Part shown: piece after piece, positions 1 through 7,605 of the stretch
Layout of the letters: the number at the start of each line of letters is the position of its first letter
Numbering within the stretch: position 1 is the first letter of the stretch
Position numbers and translations under genes: made by a program
Notes under the pieces: generated by a model
Seen by the model: only the letters and a program-made list of their open reading frames with translations
What the model was told of the DNA's origin: nothing
The model's database searches: none
From: JANLYC01 sp963750495
GTDB taxonomy: Bacteria > Actinomycetota > Actinomycetes > Propionibacteriales > Nocardioidaceae
Reading direction: 5' to 3'
Length of the DNA stretch: 64,000 bases
Assembly: GCA_963750495.1 (NCBI GenBank)
Contig: CAVVQV010000008.1
Location: forward strand, 186,001 to 250,000

Positions 1-573
1 GTCGACACGATCACGATCATGTACGGCCTCGGTGGGCGTCGGGGGATCGTCCGGACGCGGATGCTGTCGTTCACGCTGTACGTGATCGGCCTGTTCGTCG
101 GGGTGGTCGTGCTGCCGCTGGTGTTGGCCGGCCCCCGGCTCGTCGACCAGCTGCTCCCCGAGCGCGCGGACGCGCTCAACACGCTGTACTGGCCGACGGT
201 GATCGTGCTCAGCGTCGCGTTCCTCACGACGCTCTACCATCTCTCGGTTCCGGTCCGGACCTCCTGGCGTCATGACGTCCCCGGTGCCGTGCTGGCCTTC
301 ACCATGTGGGTCGTCGGCAGCTATCTGCTCCGGCTCGTGCTGGAGTCGGCGACCACGTCGATCTACGGTCCGTTGGCGGCACCGATCGCCGTGCTGCTCT
401 GGCTCTACCTCACCGCGCTGGCGGTGCTGATCGGCGCCGCCGTCAACGCATCGTTCGACCGGGTCTTCCCTGAGGCGTCCACGAGCGGCGCCAGGCTCGA
501 GGTACGCCGCCGGCTGATCGGTCGCCGTTCGGGTGACCTGCCGAAGCGACCGACCGACGTCGACGACATCTGA
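1..573 (+). CDS. YihY/BrkB family membrane protein (3' part only)
   Basis: The frame is open from base 1 and ends at TGA 571-573, so the start lies outside the window. The 190 visible residues hold four hydrophobic segments at about 21-44, 61-80, 96-116 and 127-150. The last is followed by a polar basic tail. The run LLWLYLTALAVLIGAAVNA is characteristic of the last helix of YihY/virulence-factor BrkB inner-membrane proteins (formerly mis-annotated as RNase BN). The transport or other function of this family is not settled. The gene is followed after 82 bases by rsgA, which seems to have its own promoter. Family assignment is fairly sure, function unknown. Confidence 0.8.
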   Translation, partial: VDTITIMYGLGGRRGIVRTRMLSFTLYVIGLFVGVVVLPLVLAGPRLVDQLLPERADALNTLYWPTVIVLSVAFLTTLYHLSVPVRTSWRHDVPGAVLAFTMWVVGSYLLRLVLESATTSIYGPLAAPIAVLLWLYLTALAVLIGAAVNASFDRVFPEASTSGARLEVRRRLIGRRSGDLPKRPTDVDDI

Positions 574-643
574 GCGACCGCCCCGTGGCCCCGGAAGCGT
601 GCCACTCGGCCGTAATTCCGGTGCGTTGCTGCCAACGGACACC

Positions 644-649
644 TACGCT
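644..649 (+). promoter_or_regulatory. -10 box of a probable leaderless rsgA transcript
   Basis: TACGCT fits the actinobacterial -10 consensus TANNNT and ends 6 bases before the GTG at 656. This is the spacing of leaderless transcripts, and it supports that GTG over the upstream in-frame start. Inferred from sequence only. Confidence 0.5.
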
Positions 650-655
650 CGTGGC

Positions 656-1729
656 GTGACCGCAGCGTCGGAAAGGCTTCTCGAGCTCGGCTGGGACGAA
701 TCCTGGGCCGAGCTCGCTGCCGCCTGTCCCCTCCCTGGGCTGCCTGGCCGCGTGACGCGGGTCGACCGCGGCGTGTGCACCGTCGCCACCGAGCACGGAC
801 CGGTCCGCGCCTCCTGGTCGGCGGCTCTGCTCGAGGCCGCGGCCAGCGACCCGACGAAGGCGCCCTGTGCCGGCGACTGGTGCGTGCTCTGCTGTTGGCC
901 CGACGGTCCGGTCACGATCCAGGAGGTGCTGGCACGTCGTACGGCGGTCGTCCGGGCGGACGCCTCCCGGGCATCACTCGGGCAGGTCCTCGTCGCCAAC
1001 GTCGACCTGATCGCCGTGGTGGTGGCGCTGCACCCCGAGCCCAACATCTCCCGCATCGAGCGGCTCATGACCCTGGCCTGGGAGAGCGGCGCCCAGCCGA
1101 TCGTCGTGCTGACGAAGCTCGACCTGGTCCCCGACGGTGCTGAGCTGGCCGCAGAGGTACGTACGGCGTGTCCGGGGGTCGACGTCGTCGCCTGCAGCAC
1201 CGTGACAGGGGAGGGGATCGAGGAAGTGCGCGCCCTCATCGGTCTCACCGGAACTGTCGGGCTCATCGGGGCGTCAGGCCACGGCAAGTCGACGCTGACC
1301 AACGCGTTGGTCGGCGCCGAGGTGTTGATCACCAAGCAGATTCGTGACGACGGCAAGGGCCGGCACACTTCCGTGCGCCGCGAGCTCGTGCCGTTGCCCG
1401 GGGGTGGCTCCGTGATCGACACGCCGGGCCTGCGGGGCGTGGGTCTTGTGGACGCTCCGGACGGACTGGCGGCGACCTTTCCCGACATCGAACAGCTCGC
1501 TGCGCGATGCAAGTTCCGCGACTGCAGTCACGGCGGCGAGCCGGGTTGCGCGGTCCGGACCGCCATCGCCGACGGAGAGCTCGCTGAGCGGCGGCTCGAC
1601 AGCTGGTTCCGCCTCCAGCGAGAGCTCGCCCACGTGGCAGCTCGCTCGGATGCCCGCCTGCGTTCCGAGCAGGTGAAGCAATGGAAGAAGCTCACCCAGC
1701 AGCACCGGACGCCACGCCGGGGTCGCTGA
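656..1729 (+). CDS. rsgA: Ribosome small subunit-dependent GTPase A
   Basis: RsgA is a circularly permuted GTPase that helps mature the 30S ribosomal subunit in the cytoplasm. The 357-residue product (from GTG 656) shows an N-terminal OB-like region. The GTPase motifs come in permuted order: G4 TKLD at 153-156, G1 GASGHGKS at 205-212, G3 DTPG at 255-258. The C-terminal zinc site has Cys285, Cys290, His292 and Cys298. Length matches the family. The start was chosen because a TANNNT box lies exactly 6 bases upstream and the longer reading frame (from 533) would overlap the preceding gene with non-conserved residues. Function is well supported. Confidence 0.93.
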   Translation: MTAASERLLELGWDESWAELAAACPLPGLPGRVTRVDRGVCTVATEHGPVRASWSAALLEAAASDPTKAPCAGDWCVLCCWPDGPVTIQEVLARRTAVVRADASRASLGQVLVANVDLIAVVVALHPEPNISRIERLMTLAWESGAQPIVVLTKLDLVPDGAELAAEVRTACPGVDVVACSTVTGEGIEEVRALIGLTGTVGLIGASGHGKSTLTNALVGAEVLITKQIRDDGKGRHTSVRRELVPLPGGGSVIDTPGLRGVGLVDAPDGLAATFPDIEQLAARCKFRDCSHGGEPGCAVRTAIADGELAERRLDSWFRLQRELAHVAARSDARLRSEQVKQWKKLTQQHRTPRRGR

Positions 1730-1765
1730 CCCTCCCGAGCCGGCGTCGACGCTGCTCTTGCGACG

Positions 1766-2383
1766 TCAGCGGGCGGTCGGACGCACCGGACGGGTGAACG
1801 AGCCGGCCGGCGTCGTGGCGGTGGTCGGCGCGGCGAGGATGCGTCGGAGGCGGCGCAGCGCACGGTGATGACTCACCCGGACGCTGTTGGAGCTGATGCC
1901 GAGCGCCGATGCGGTGCCGGCCACATCGAGCGCGACGACGTCCAGACACGCAACGACCTCGGCCTCGCGGGCCGGGAGCTGTGCAAGGAGGGCGTGGATC
2001 CAGGCCAGCTGAACAGCCAGCGGTGTCGTGTCGTCGCTGAAGGCACCCGGGCCGCTGACCAGCTGACGCGGGTCCTCGCCGGTGGGTGTGGTCGCGCGTC
2101 GGCCCGCGCGCCGGTTCGAGTTCAGCAGATGCATGCGGGCGATTCCGAAGATCCAGCCGGCGAAGGAGTCCGCGTCCCCTTCGAAGTCCGCGATCCTGGC
2201 TGCCGCCGTGCACCAGGCCTCGTTCGCGATGTCCTCGTGCGCGATCGAGGCGTCGATCAGTGGGTGTGTTCGGAGCCAGATCAGCAACCGGCCGCCGATC
2301 TGCTCGTGCAGCTGTCGCCACGCGGCCGGGTCCGCGGCACGGGCGCGGGCCACCAGGTCGGGTTTGTCGCTGGTGCGGGTCAT
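1766..2383 (-). CDS. Sigma-70 family (ECF-like) RNA polymerase sigma factor
   Basis: This 205-residue protein has a region 2 at about 45-95 (with the segment SFAGWIFGIARMHLLN) and a region 4 helix-turn-helix at about 130-185 (LPAREAEVVACLDV followed by ALGISSNSVRVSHHRAL). This is the two-domain layout of ECF sigma factors. ATG 2383 is preferred over the longer frame because a strong ribosome site (GGAGG) lies 7 bases upstream. A basic, proline/threonine-rich tail of about 20 residues follows region 4. It is divergent from a membrane protein gene at 2613, which is a candidate partner because ECF sigmas are usually paired with an anti-sigma factor. That protein, however, has no recognisable zinc anti-sigma motif. 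The ECF subgroup was not determined. Confidence 0.88.
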   Translation of the reverse strand: MTRTSDKPDLVARARAADPAAWRQLHEQIGGRLLIWLRTHPLIDASIAHEDIANEAWCTAAARIADFEGDADSFAGWIFGIARMHLLNSNRRAGRRATTPTGEDPRQLVSGPGAFSDDTTPLAVQLAWIHALLAQLPAREAEVVACLDVVALDVAGTASALGISSNSVRVSHHRALRRLRRILAAPTTATTPAGSFTRPVRPTAR

Positions 2384-2612
2384 CGACGCTCCTCCACGGT
2401 GGACGACGGTCACGACACGTACATCTAGCTACGTTATGTAGTCACACGGTTACGTTGAGCAGAATAGGCCGGAAACTCGGTTCATAGCTCGGGTGGCGAC
2501 AAAATTGGCTGTCGCTTAACCGAACCTTGTCGAAGCGGTCCGGAGACCGCCTCGTTCGGACCCCGTTGGCGCACTGCCGTAACGAATCACGTCCGGCGCG
2601 ACATGAGGAGGT

Positions 2613-3329
2613 ATGACGACAGACAACCGCGACGAGATCACGCGCAGGCTGGCAGCCTCGGCGCCCGCCCCTGAGCAGCCCGGCAGTTTTTTCGACGCCT
2701 TGGGACTCCTTGCCTCCCAGTCGGTACCGACTGGGGCTCCTGCCCGTCGGCGGGGATCCACGGTTCTCCGGTGGTCAGCCGTTGCTTCGAGCACGGTCGT
2801 GCTGTTGTCGAGCGCCGCCTACGCAGGTGCGCTGGGGGAGCCGGCCAAGGACGGAGCACGGCACGTCATCGGACACGGCACGGCCACCTCGCAGGGTCAG
2901 TCCGATGACGATCTGCTGGAAGAGATCGCCCCGGTCCTGGTCCTCGACCCACGGCCCGCCGTCCTCGATGACGAGGCATCGGCCGATGACAGCACCGACA
3001 CAGCCGACGACGAGTCAGACACAGCCGACGACGAGTCAGACACAGCCGACGACGAGTCAGACACGGCCGACGACAGCACCGACACAGCGGACGACGAGTC
3101 AGACACCGCCGAGGACGAGTCCGACAGCTCCAATGGCGAGAGTGACTCAGCGGACGACGACTCCCAATCCGACGACGACTCCGACCACAGCGACGACGAG
3201 TCCGATGACGGCGACGACGAGTCGAACAGCGGCGACGACGAGTGGAGTGGCGGTTCTGACCAGGGTGACGACAACTCTGGACACGGTTCGGGCGACGAAG
3301 ACGGCGGCTCGTCCGGCTCCGACGACTAG
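2613..3329 (+). CDS. Single-pass membrane protein with Asp/Ser-rich repeat tail
   Basis: I recognise no named family. The 238-residue product starts with ATG after a strong ribosome site (GAGGAGG). It has a cytoplasmic N-terminus of about 50 residues, one membrane segment at about 53-73, and an extracellular tail of about 165 residues. Much of the tail is made of acidic repeats such as TADDESD. Seven repeats of 21 bases lie at 2979-3125, and the rest is irregular DDD/SDD-rich sequence. It is transcribed divergently from the sigma factor at 2383, so it may be that sigma's membrane-bound regulator. This is inferred from position and topology only. The acidic tail could bind cations or act as a flexible stalk. 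Confidence 0.75.
   Translation: MTTDNRDEITRRLAASAPAPEQPGSFFDALGLLASQSVPTGAPARRRGSTVLRWSAVASSTVVLLSSAAYAGALGEPAKDGARHVIGHGTATSQGQSDDDLLEEIAPVLVLDPRPAVLDDEASADDSTDTADDESDTADDESDTADDESDTADDSTDTADDESDTAEDESDSSNGESDSADDDSQSDDDSDHSDDESDDGDDESNSGDDEWSGGSDQGDDNSGHGSGDEDGGSSGSDD
2979..3125 (+). repeat. Seven tandem 21-bp repeats (7-residue acidic unit)
   Basis: Units start at 2979, 3000, 3021, 3042, 3063, 3084 and 3105. Three (3000-3062) are identical, encoding TADDESD. The others differ by a few bases and encode S/TADDSTD or TAEDESD. Near-identity at DNA level suggests recent expansion by slippage or unequal recombination, so copy number may vary among strains. Confidence 0.9.
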
Positions 3330-3392
3330 TCCAGCCCCGACACCCAACCAGGCATTGCGGATCGGCTCGGAACGGAACCGACCGTGACACGA

Positions 3393-3421
3393 GAGGCGGT
3401 CCCGCGACGAGGGGCCGCCTC
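3393..3421. terminator. Hairpin between convergent genes
   Basis: GAGGCGGTCCC (3393-3403) pairs with GGGGCCGCCTC (3411-3421) across a 7-base loop, with one mismatch/wobble. It sits between the convergent ends of the repeat membrane protein and treZ and could terminate both. No T-run follows. Confidence 0.5.
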
Positions 3422-3439
3422 ATCGTGTGCCGTGGTGCG

Positions 3440-5197
3440 TCAGCTCTCCGGGCCGACGATCACGACACTGTGCGGAGCGAGAACGACCCGGTCCTCGACC
3501 GGATCGTCGACGCCGGCGTCCGGTTCCCACGCTGCGACGACGACGAGGTCGGACTCGGACTCGACCGCGATTTCATGCGGCTCGTCCGACAGGTTGAGCA
3601 GCACCAGGTGATTCGCCCGTCGAACGACGACCGTGTGTGCCGCCTCGTCGTGTTCGACCTGGACGAGGTCCAACCGCGGGTCGCCGAGGTCAGGTCGTTC
3701 ACGGCGGAGGCGGATCAGCGTGCGGTACCAGGCCAGCAGCCGGTCATGTGGCGGCTGCGTGACCTCGTCCCAGTTCAAGCGGGACCGGATCGCGGTCTCC
3801 TCCGCCTGCGGGTCAGGTACGTTCGCCCGGTCCCAGCCGTGGGCGGCGAACTCGTCGCGACGTCCTCGTCGTACAGCCACCGCGATGCCCGGATCGGTGT
3901 GGTCTGTGAAGTACTGCCACGGCGTGGTCGCGCCCCACTCCTCGCCCATGAACAGCATCGGCGTCGTGGGTCCCGTGAGCAGCAGCGCGGCACCGCACGC
4001 CAGCTGGCCGGTCGAGACCTGCGCCGACAGCCGGTCGCCTGTCGCCCGGTTGCCGACCTGGTCGTGGTTCTGCAGCGACACGACGAAGCGCCATCCGGGG
4101 GTCCGGGCCCGGTCGACCGGCCGGCCGTGGGTACGCCGACGGAAGCTGGAGTAAGTGCCGTCGTGCAGAAAGACGCTCTCGAGCACCTTGGTGAGCGCGC
4201 CGGGCTCGGCGAAGTCGGCATAGTAGCCCTGCGTCTCGCCGGTCAACGCCGCGTGGAGCGCGTGGTGGACGTCGTCAGCCCATTGGGCATGCAGGCCCAT
4301 GCCGCCTCCCTCGCGCGGCGTGACGGTGTTGGGGTCGTTGCGGTCGGACTCCGCGATCAGCCAGAGCGGTCGGCCCAGTCCGGCCGACAACGCGCTCACC
4401 TCGGCGGACAGGTCCTCGAGCAGGGTGACCGCCCGGTCGTCGTACAACGCGTGCACGGCATCGAGGCGTAGGCCGTCGATGTGGAAGTCGCGCAACCACA
4501 TCGCGGCATTGTCGAGGATGAACTGGCGGACCGGGTCGCTGTCGGCGTCGTCGAGGTTGAGCGCGTCGCCCCACGGGGTGCCGTAGCGATTGGTGAAGTA
4601 GGGAGCGAAGTCGCTCAGCCGGTTGCCGCTGGGGCCCAGGTGGTTGTAGACGACGTCGAGCACGACCCCGAGTCCGCGGGCGTGACACGCATCGACGAAG
4701 CGGGCGAGACCGTCGGGCCCGCCATAGGGATCGTGGACCGCCCAGAGGCCGACGCCGTCATAGCCCCAGCCGTAGCGGCCGGGGAACGTTGCGACCGGCA
4801 TCAGCTCGATGATGTCGACGCCCAGGTCGACCAGGTGATCCAGTCGTGCGAGGGCTGCGTCGAAGGTTCCTTCAGCGGTGAACGTCCCGACGTGGAGCTC
4901 GTAGAGGACCGACCCCGGTAACGGAACGCCCCGCCAGGCCGTGTCCGTCCAGGGAAGCGCGTCGAGGTCGACCACCTCACCCATGCCCATCGGCCCGTCC
5001 GGGAGTCGCAGTGCGCGTGGGTCGGGCAACGGCTCGCCACCGTCGAGGGAATACGCGTAGCGGGTCCCCGGGTCGGCGTCGTACTCGAGCTCCCAGTGAC
5101 CGTTCTCCGCCGGTGCCATCGGGTACGACGACAGCCCGTCGGCGTCGATCACCAGGTCGACGCGTTCGGCCCGCGGCGCCCAGACGGTGAACTTCAT
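3440..5197 (-). CDS. treZ: Malto-oligosyltrehalose trehalohydrolase
   Basis: TreZ cleaves the alpha-1,4 bond next to the terminal trehalose of maltooligosyl-trehalose, releasing free trehalose. It is the last step of the TreX-TreY-TreZ route from glycogen. The 585-residue GH13 protein has an N-terminal beta-sandwich opening FTVWAPRAERVDLVID and a barrel with DVVYNH at 181-186. The likely nucleophile is Asp246 in GLRLDAVHAL, the acid/base is Glu283 in IAESD, and the transition-state site is NHDQ at 377-380. The start overlaps the treY stop by 4 bases, so it is translationally coupled as the third gene of the operon. Length and motifs match the family. Confidence 0.94.
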   Translation of the reverse strand: MKFTVWAPRAERVDLVIDADGLSSYPMAPAENGHWELEYDADPGTRYAYSLDGGEPLPDPRALRLPDGPMGMGEVVDLDALPWTDTAWRGVPLPGSVLYELHVGTFTAEGTFDAALARLDHLVDLGVDIIELMPVATFPGRYGWGYDGVGLWAVHDPYGGPDGLARFVDACHARGLGVVLDVVYNHLGPSGNRLSDFAPYFTNRYGTPWGDALNLDDADSDPVRQFILDNAAMWLRDFHIDGLRLDAVHALYDDRAVTLLEDLSAEVSALSAGLGRPLWLIAESDRNDPNTVTPREGGGMGLHAQWADDVHHALHAALTGETQGYYADFAEPGALTKVLESVFLHDGTYSSFRRRTHGRPVDRARTPGWRFVVSLQNHDQVGNRATGDRLSAQVSTGQLACGAALLLTGPTTPMLFMGEEWGATTPWQYFTDHTDPGIAVAVRRGRRDEFAAHGWDRANVPDPQAEETAIRSRLNWDEVTQPPHDRLLAWYRTLIRLRRERPDLGDPRLDLVQVEHDEAAHTVVVRRANHLVLLNLSDEPHEIAVESESDLVVVAAWEPDAGVDDPVEDRVVLAPHSVVIVGPES

Positions 5198-7605
5198 GAG
5201 CCGACCTCCTGGATGAGCAGCGCCACCTGCTGGTCATGGAACGCCTCGACGGCGAGGACGCCGCCTCGATGCGTCTGGCGCGTCAGCAGGTCGACCCAGC
5301 GTCCTTCGGGCAGGTCGACGGTGGCCGACCGGGCGTCGGCTGCCGTCTGCACGACCGTGGCGACGAGCACGTCGCCGCTGCCACGGGTGTAGGCCAGCAC
5401 GTCTCGGGAGCAGGGGAGTGGGGTGTACGTGGATCCCGGCCCGAACAGCTCCGGCCGGTCACGACGCAGCCGCAGGGCGGTGGCGGTGAGGCGGAGCTTG
5501 AGGTCGGAGAGCGACGAGGCTGTGGTCGCGTCGGCGGCCGGCTGTGGGTCGTCGAGTCGAGCCAGCTGCGCTGCTAGCCCGTCGAAGTCGACAGGGCGAC
5601 GGTTGTCGGGATCGACGAGGGACAGCGACAGGCTCTCGCAGCCCTGGTAGACGTCGGGCACGCCGGGCAAGGTCAGCTGCAGCAGCTTCGCCCCGAGCGT
5701 GACGGCGGCGATCTCGCGTTCGTGCTCGCCGAGCGTCTCCGCGATCCGTCGGGTGAGGGACTGGCTGTGCAGGCAGTCCTCCGCGAGGTCGAGCACGCGA
5801 CCCTCGTAGGTCTCGTCCGGGTCGTTCCAGCTGGTGTGTCGCTTGGCCTCTCGCATCGCCTTCACGAGGTACGCCGTCAACCGCTCGCCGTCGATGGGCC
5901 ACGCGCCGACCATCGTCTGGAAGAGCAGGTACGCCGTCGGGCCGTCGACCAGGTGCTCGGCCGCCAGGCCGGCGACCTCACCCCACAGGGCGTCCCAGGC
6001 GGTGACGTCGGCAGCCAGCGCGAGAAGTCGGGCCCTTACGTCCTCGCTCCGCTTGGTGTCGTGCGTCGACAGCGAGGTCAGCCCGCGCGGGTGGTGCTGC
6101 AGCTGATGACTGGCCCATGCGAGGAGGTGCTCGGGTCCGGGTTCGTCAAGGGCCGCCGGGTCGCCTCCGACTTCGTTGAGCGCCAACATCCGGTTGAAGC
6201 GGTAGAACGTGGTGTCCTCGACCGCCTTGGCCATCGCCGGCCCGCACACCTGCTGGAAGCGGATGACCACGTCGCGGACGGCAGGCTCGTCGCTGTCGAC
6301 GTCCCCGAGTACGCGCCGGAGCACGTTGAGGGTGTCGACGAGGTCGGGCCGCTCGCCGGCCGCTGCCGCGACCATGGCGTCGAGGCGCTCCAACGACAGC
6401 GGGTCAGCCGGGCTCCCGGGGCGCAGGTAGGCGCGGTAGACCTCGACATGCGACAGCAGGGCCTCGAACGCCTCCCGCACCGAGTGGTCAGAAGTGGAGC
6501 GGGCCATAGCCGCCTGTACTTCTGACAGCTCGGTGGCACGGCGGGTGAGACGGGCGACCTCGGGCGCCAGCATGGTCCTGACGACCTGGCGCTTGGCGGC
6601 CAGCTCTGTGTCCTGCAGCGACGGGTCTCCACCGAGCGCCCGCCAGGTGGCGTCGAGCCGGGGACCGGTGGGCGGCGTGAAGGCCGTCGAGATCGCGCTC
6701 AGGGCGTCGTACCCGGTGCTCCCCGCGGTGGCCCAGCTCGTCGGCAGCTGCTCCCGGCCGACCAGGATCTTCTCGACCACGACCCAGGCGCCACCGCTCA
6801 CCTCGGCCAGTCGTTCGAGGTAGGCCTCCGGATCTGCCAGCCCGTCGGGATGATCGATTCGGAAGCCGTCGATCACTCCGGCCGCGTGGAGATCGAGCAG
6901 CACCGCGTGGGTGGCGTCGAACACGTCGTCGAGCTCCACGCGGACCGCGATCAGGGTGTCCACGTCGAAGAACCGTCGGTAGCCCAGGACGGCGTCCTTG
7001 TCGCGCCACGACGCGAGCAGGTAGTGCTGCCGGGACAGGACCGCTTCGACGTCGGTGGCGTTGTCGAAGGTTCCGGGGGCCACGGGGAAGACGTGGTCGT
7101 GGTACCGGATCACCGCCGAGCCGTCCGGACCGCCGGCGGGATCGAGGGTCAGCTCGCCGGCAGCCAACACCGCTTCGAGGGTGTCGCCGAGGACGGGCAG
7201 GCCGAGCCGCCCGCGGCAGAGGTCCCAGTCCACGTCGAACCAGTCTGCGTACGCCGATGAACGGCCACCCGACAGCACGTCCCACAGCTGCGGGTTGAGG
7301 TGCTCGGGTTGAGGGATCGCCATGTGGTTGGGGACGACGTCGACGACGACACCGAGGCCGTACTGATGGGCATGGTCGGCCAGCGACTCCAGGCCCTCGC
7401 GCCCGCCGAGGTCGACGGAGACGACGCTGTGGTCGACGACGTCGTAGCCGTGCATCGAGCCCGGCGCCGCTTGGAGGACCGGCGACAGGTACAGATGCGA
7501 AACTCCGAGGTCGGCCAGGTAGGACACGACCTGCCGGGCGTCGAAGAACGTGAACCCTTCGTGCAGCTGCAGCCGATACGTCGCCGTGATGGGCCGGTCA
7601 GACAC
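5194..7605 (-). CDS. treY: Malto-oligosyltrehalose synthase
   Basis: TreY isomerises the reducing-end alpha-1,4 bond of a maltodextrin into the alpha-1,1 bond of trehalose. The 803-residue GH13 protein begins with the typical TATYRLQLHEGFTF. It shows GYDVVDH at 53-59, DVVPNHMA at 89-96, the likely nucleophile Asp251 in GFRIDHPDG, and the acid/base Glu278 in VVVEKIL. A long insertion with a helical region follows, as is usual for TreY. The start lies inside the end of glgX (8-base overlap) and the stop overlaps treZ by 4 bases. Order and overlaps support one transcript running glgX-treY-treZ. Confidence 0.95.
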   Translation of the reverse strand: MSDRPITATYRLQLHEGFTFFDARQVVSYLADLGVSHLYLSPVLQAAPGSMHGYDVVDHSVVSVDLGGREGLESLADHAHQYGLGVVVDVVPNHMAIPQPEHLNPQLWDVLSGGRSSAYADWFDVDWDLCRGRLGLPVLGDTLEAVLAAGELTLDPAGGPDGSAVIRYHDHVFPVAPGTFDNATDVEAVLSRQHYLLASWRDKDAVLGYRRFFDVDTLIAVRVELDDVFDATHAVLLDLHAAGVIDGFRIDHPDGLADPEAYLERLAEVSGGAWVVVEKILVGREQLPTSWATAGSTGYDALSAISTAFTPPTGPRLDATWRALGGDPSLQDTELAAKRQVVRTMLAPEVARLTRRATELSEVQAAMARSTSDHSVREAFEALLSHVEVYRAYLRPGSPADPLSLERLDAMVAAAAGERPDLVDTLNVLRRVLGDVDSDEPAVRDVVIRFQQVCGPAMAKAVEDTTFYRFNRMLALNEVGGDPAALDEPGPEHLLAWASHQLQHHPRGLTSLSTHDTKRSEDVRARLLALAADVTAWDALWGEVAGLAAEHLVDGPTAYLLFQTMVGAWPIDGERLTAYLVKAMREAKRHTSWNDPDETYEGRVLDLAEDCLHSQSLTRRIAETLGEHEREIAAVTLGAKLLQLTLPGVPDVYQGCESLSLSLVDPDNRRPVDFDGLAAQLARLDDPQPAADATTASSLSDLKLRLTATALRLRRDRPELFGPGSTYTPLPCSRDVLAYTRGSGDVLVATVVQTAADARSATVDLPEGRWVDLLTRQTHRGGVLAVEAFHDQQVALLIQEVGS

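Noticed and set aside
2710..3423. Three long open frames across the acidic-repeat region, including TPT/TQPTT-type and SSS-type repeats
   Set aside because: They are other-frame readings of the 21-bp DNA repeat. Only the 2613 frame has a strong ribosome site, a membrane segment and sensible topology.
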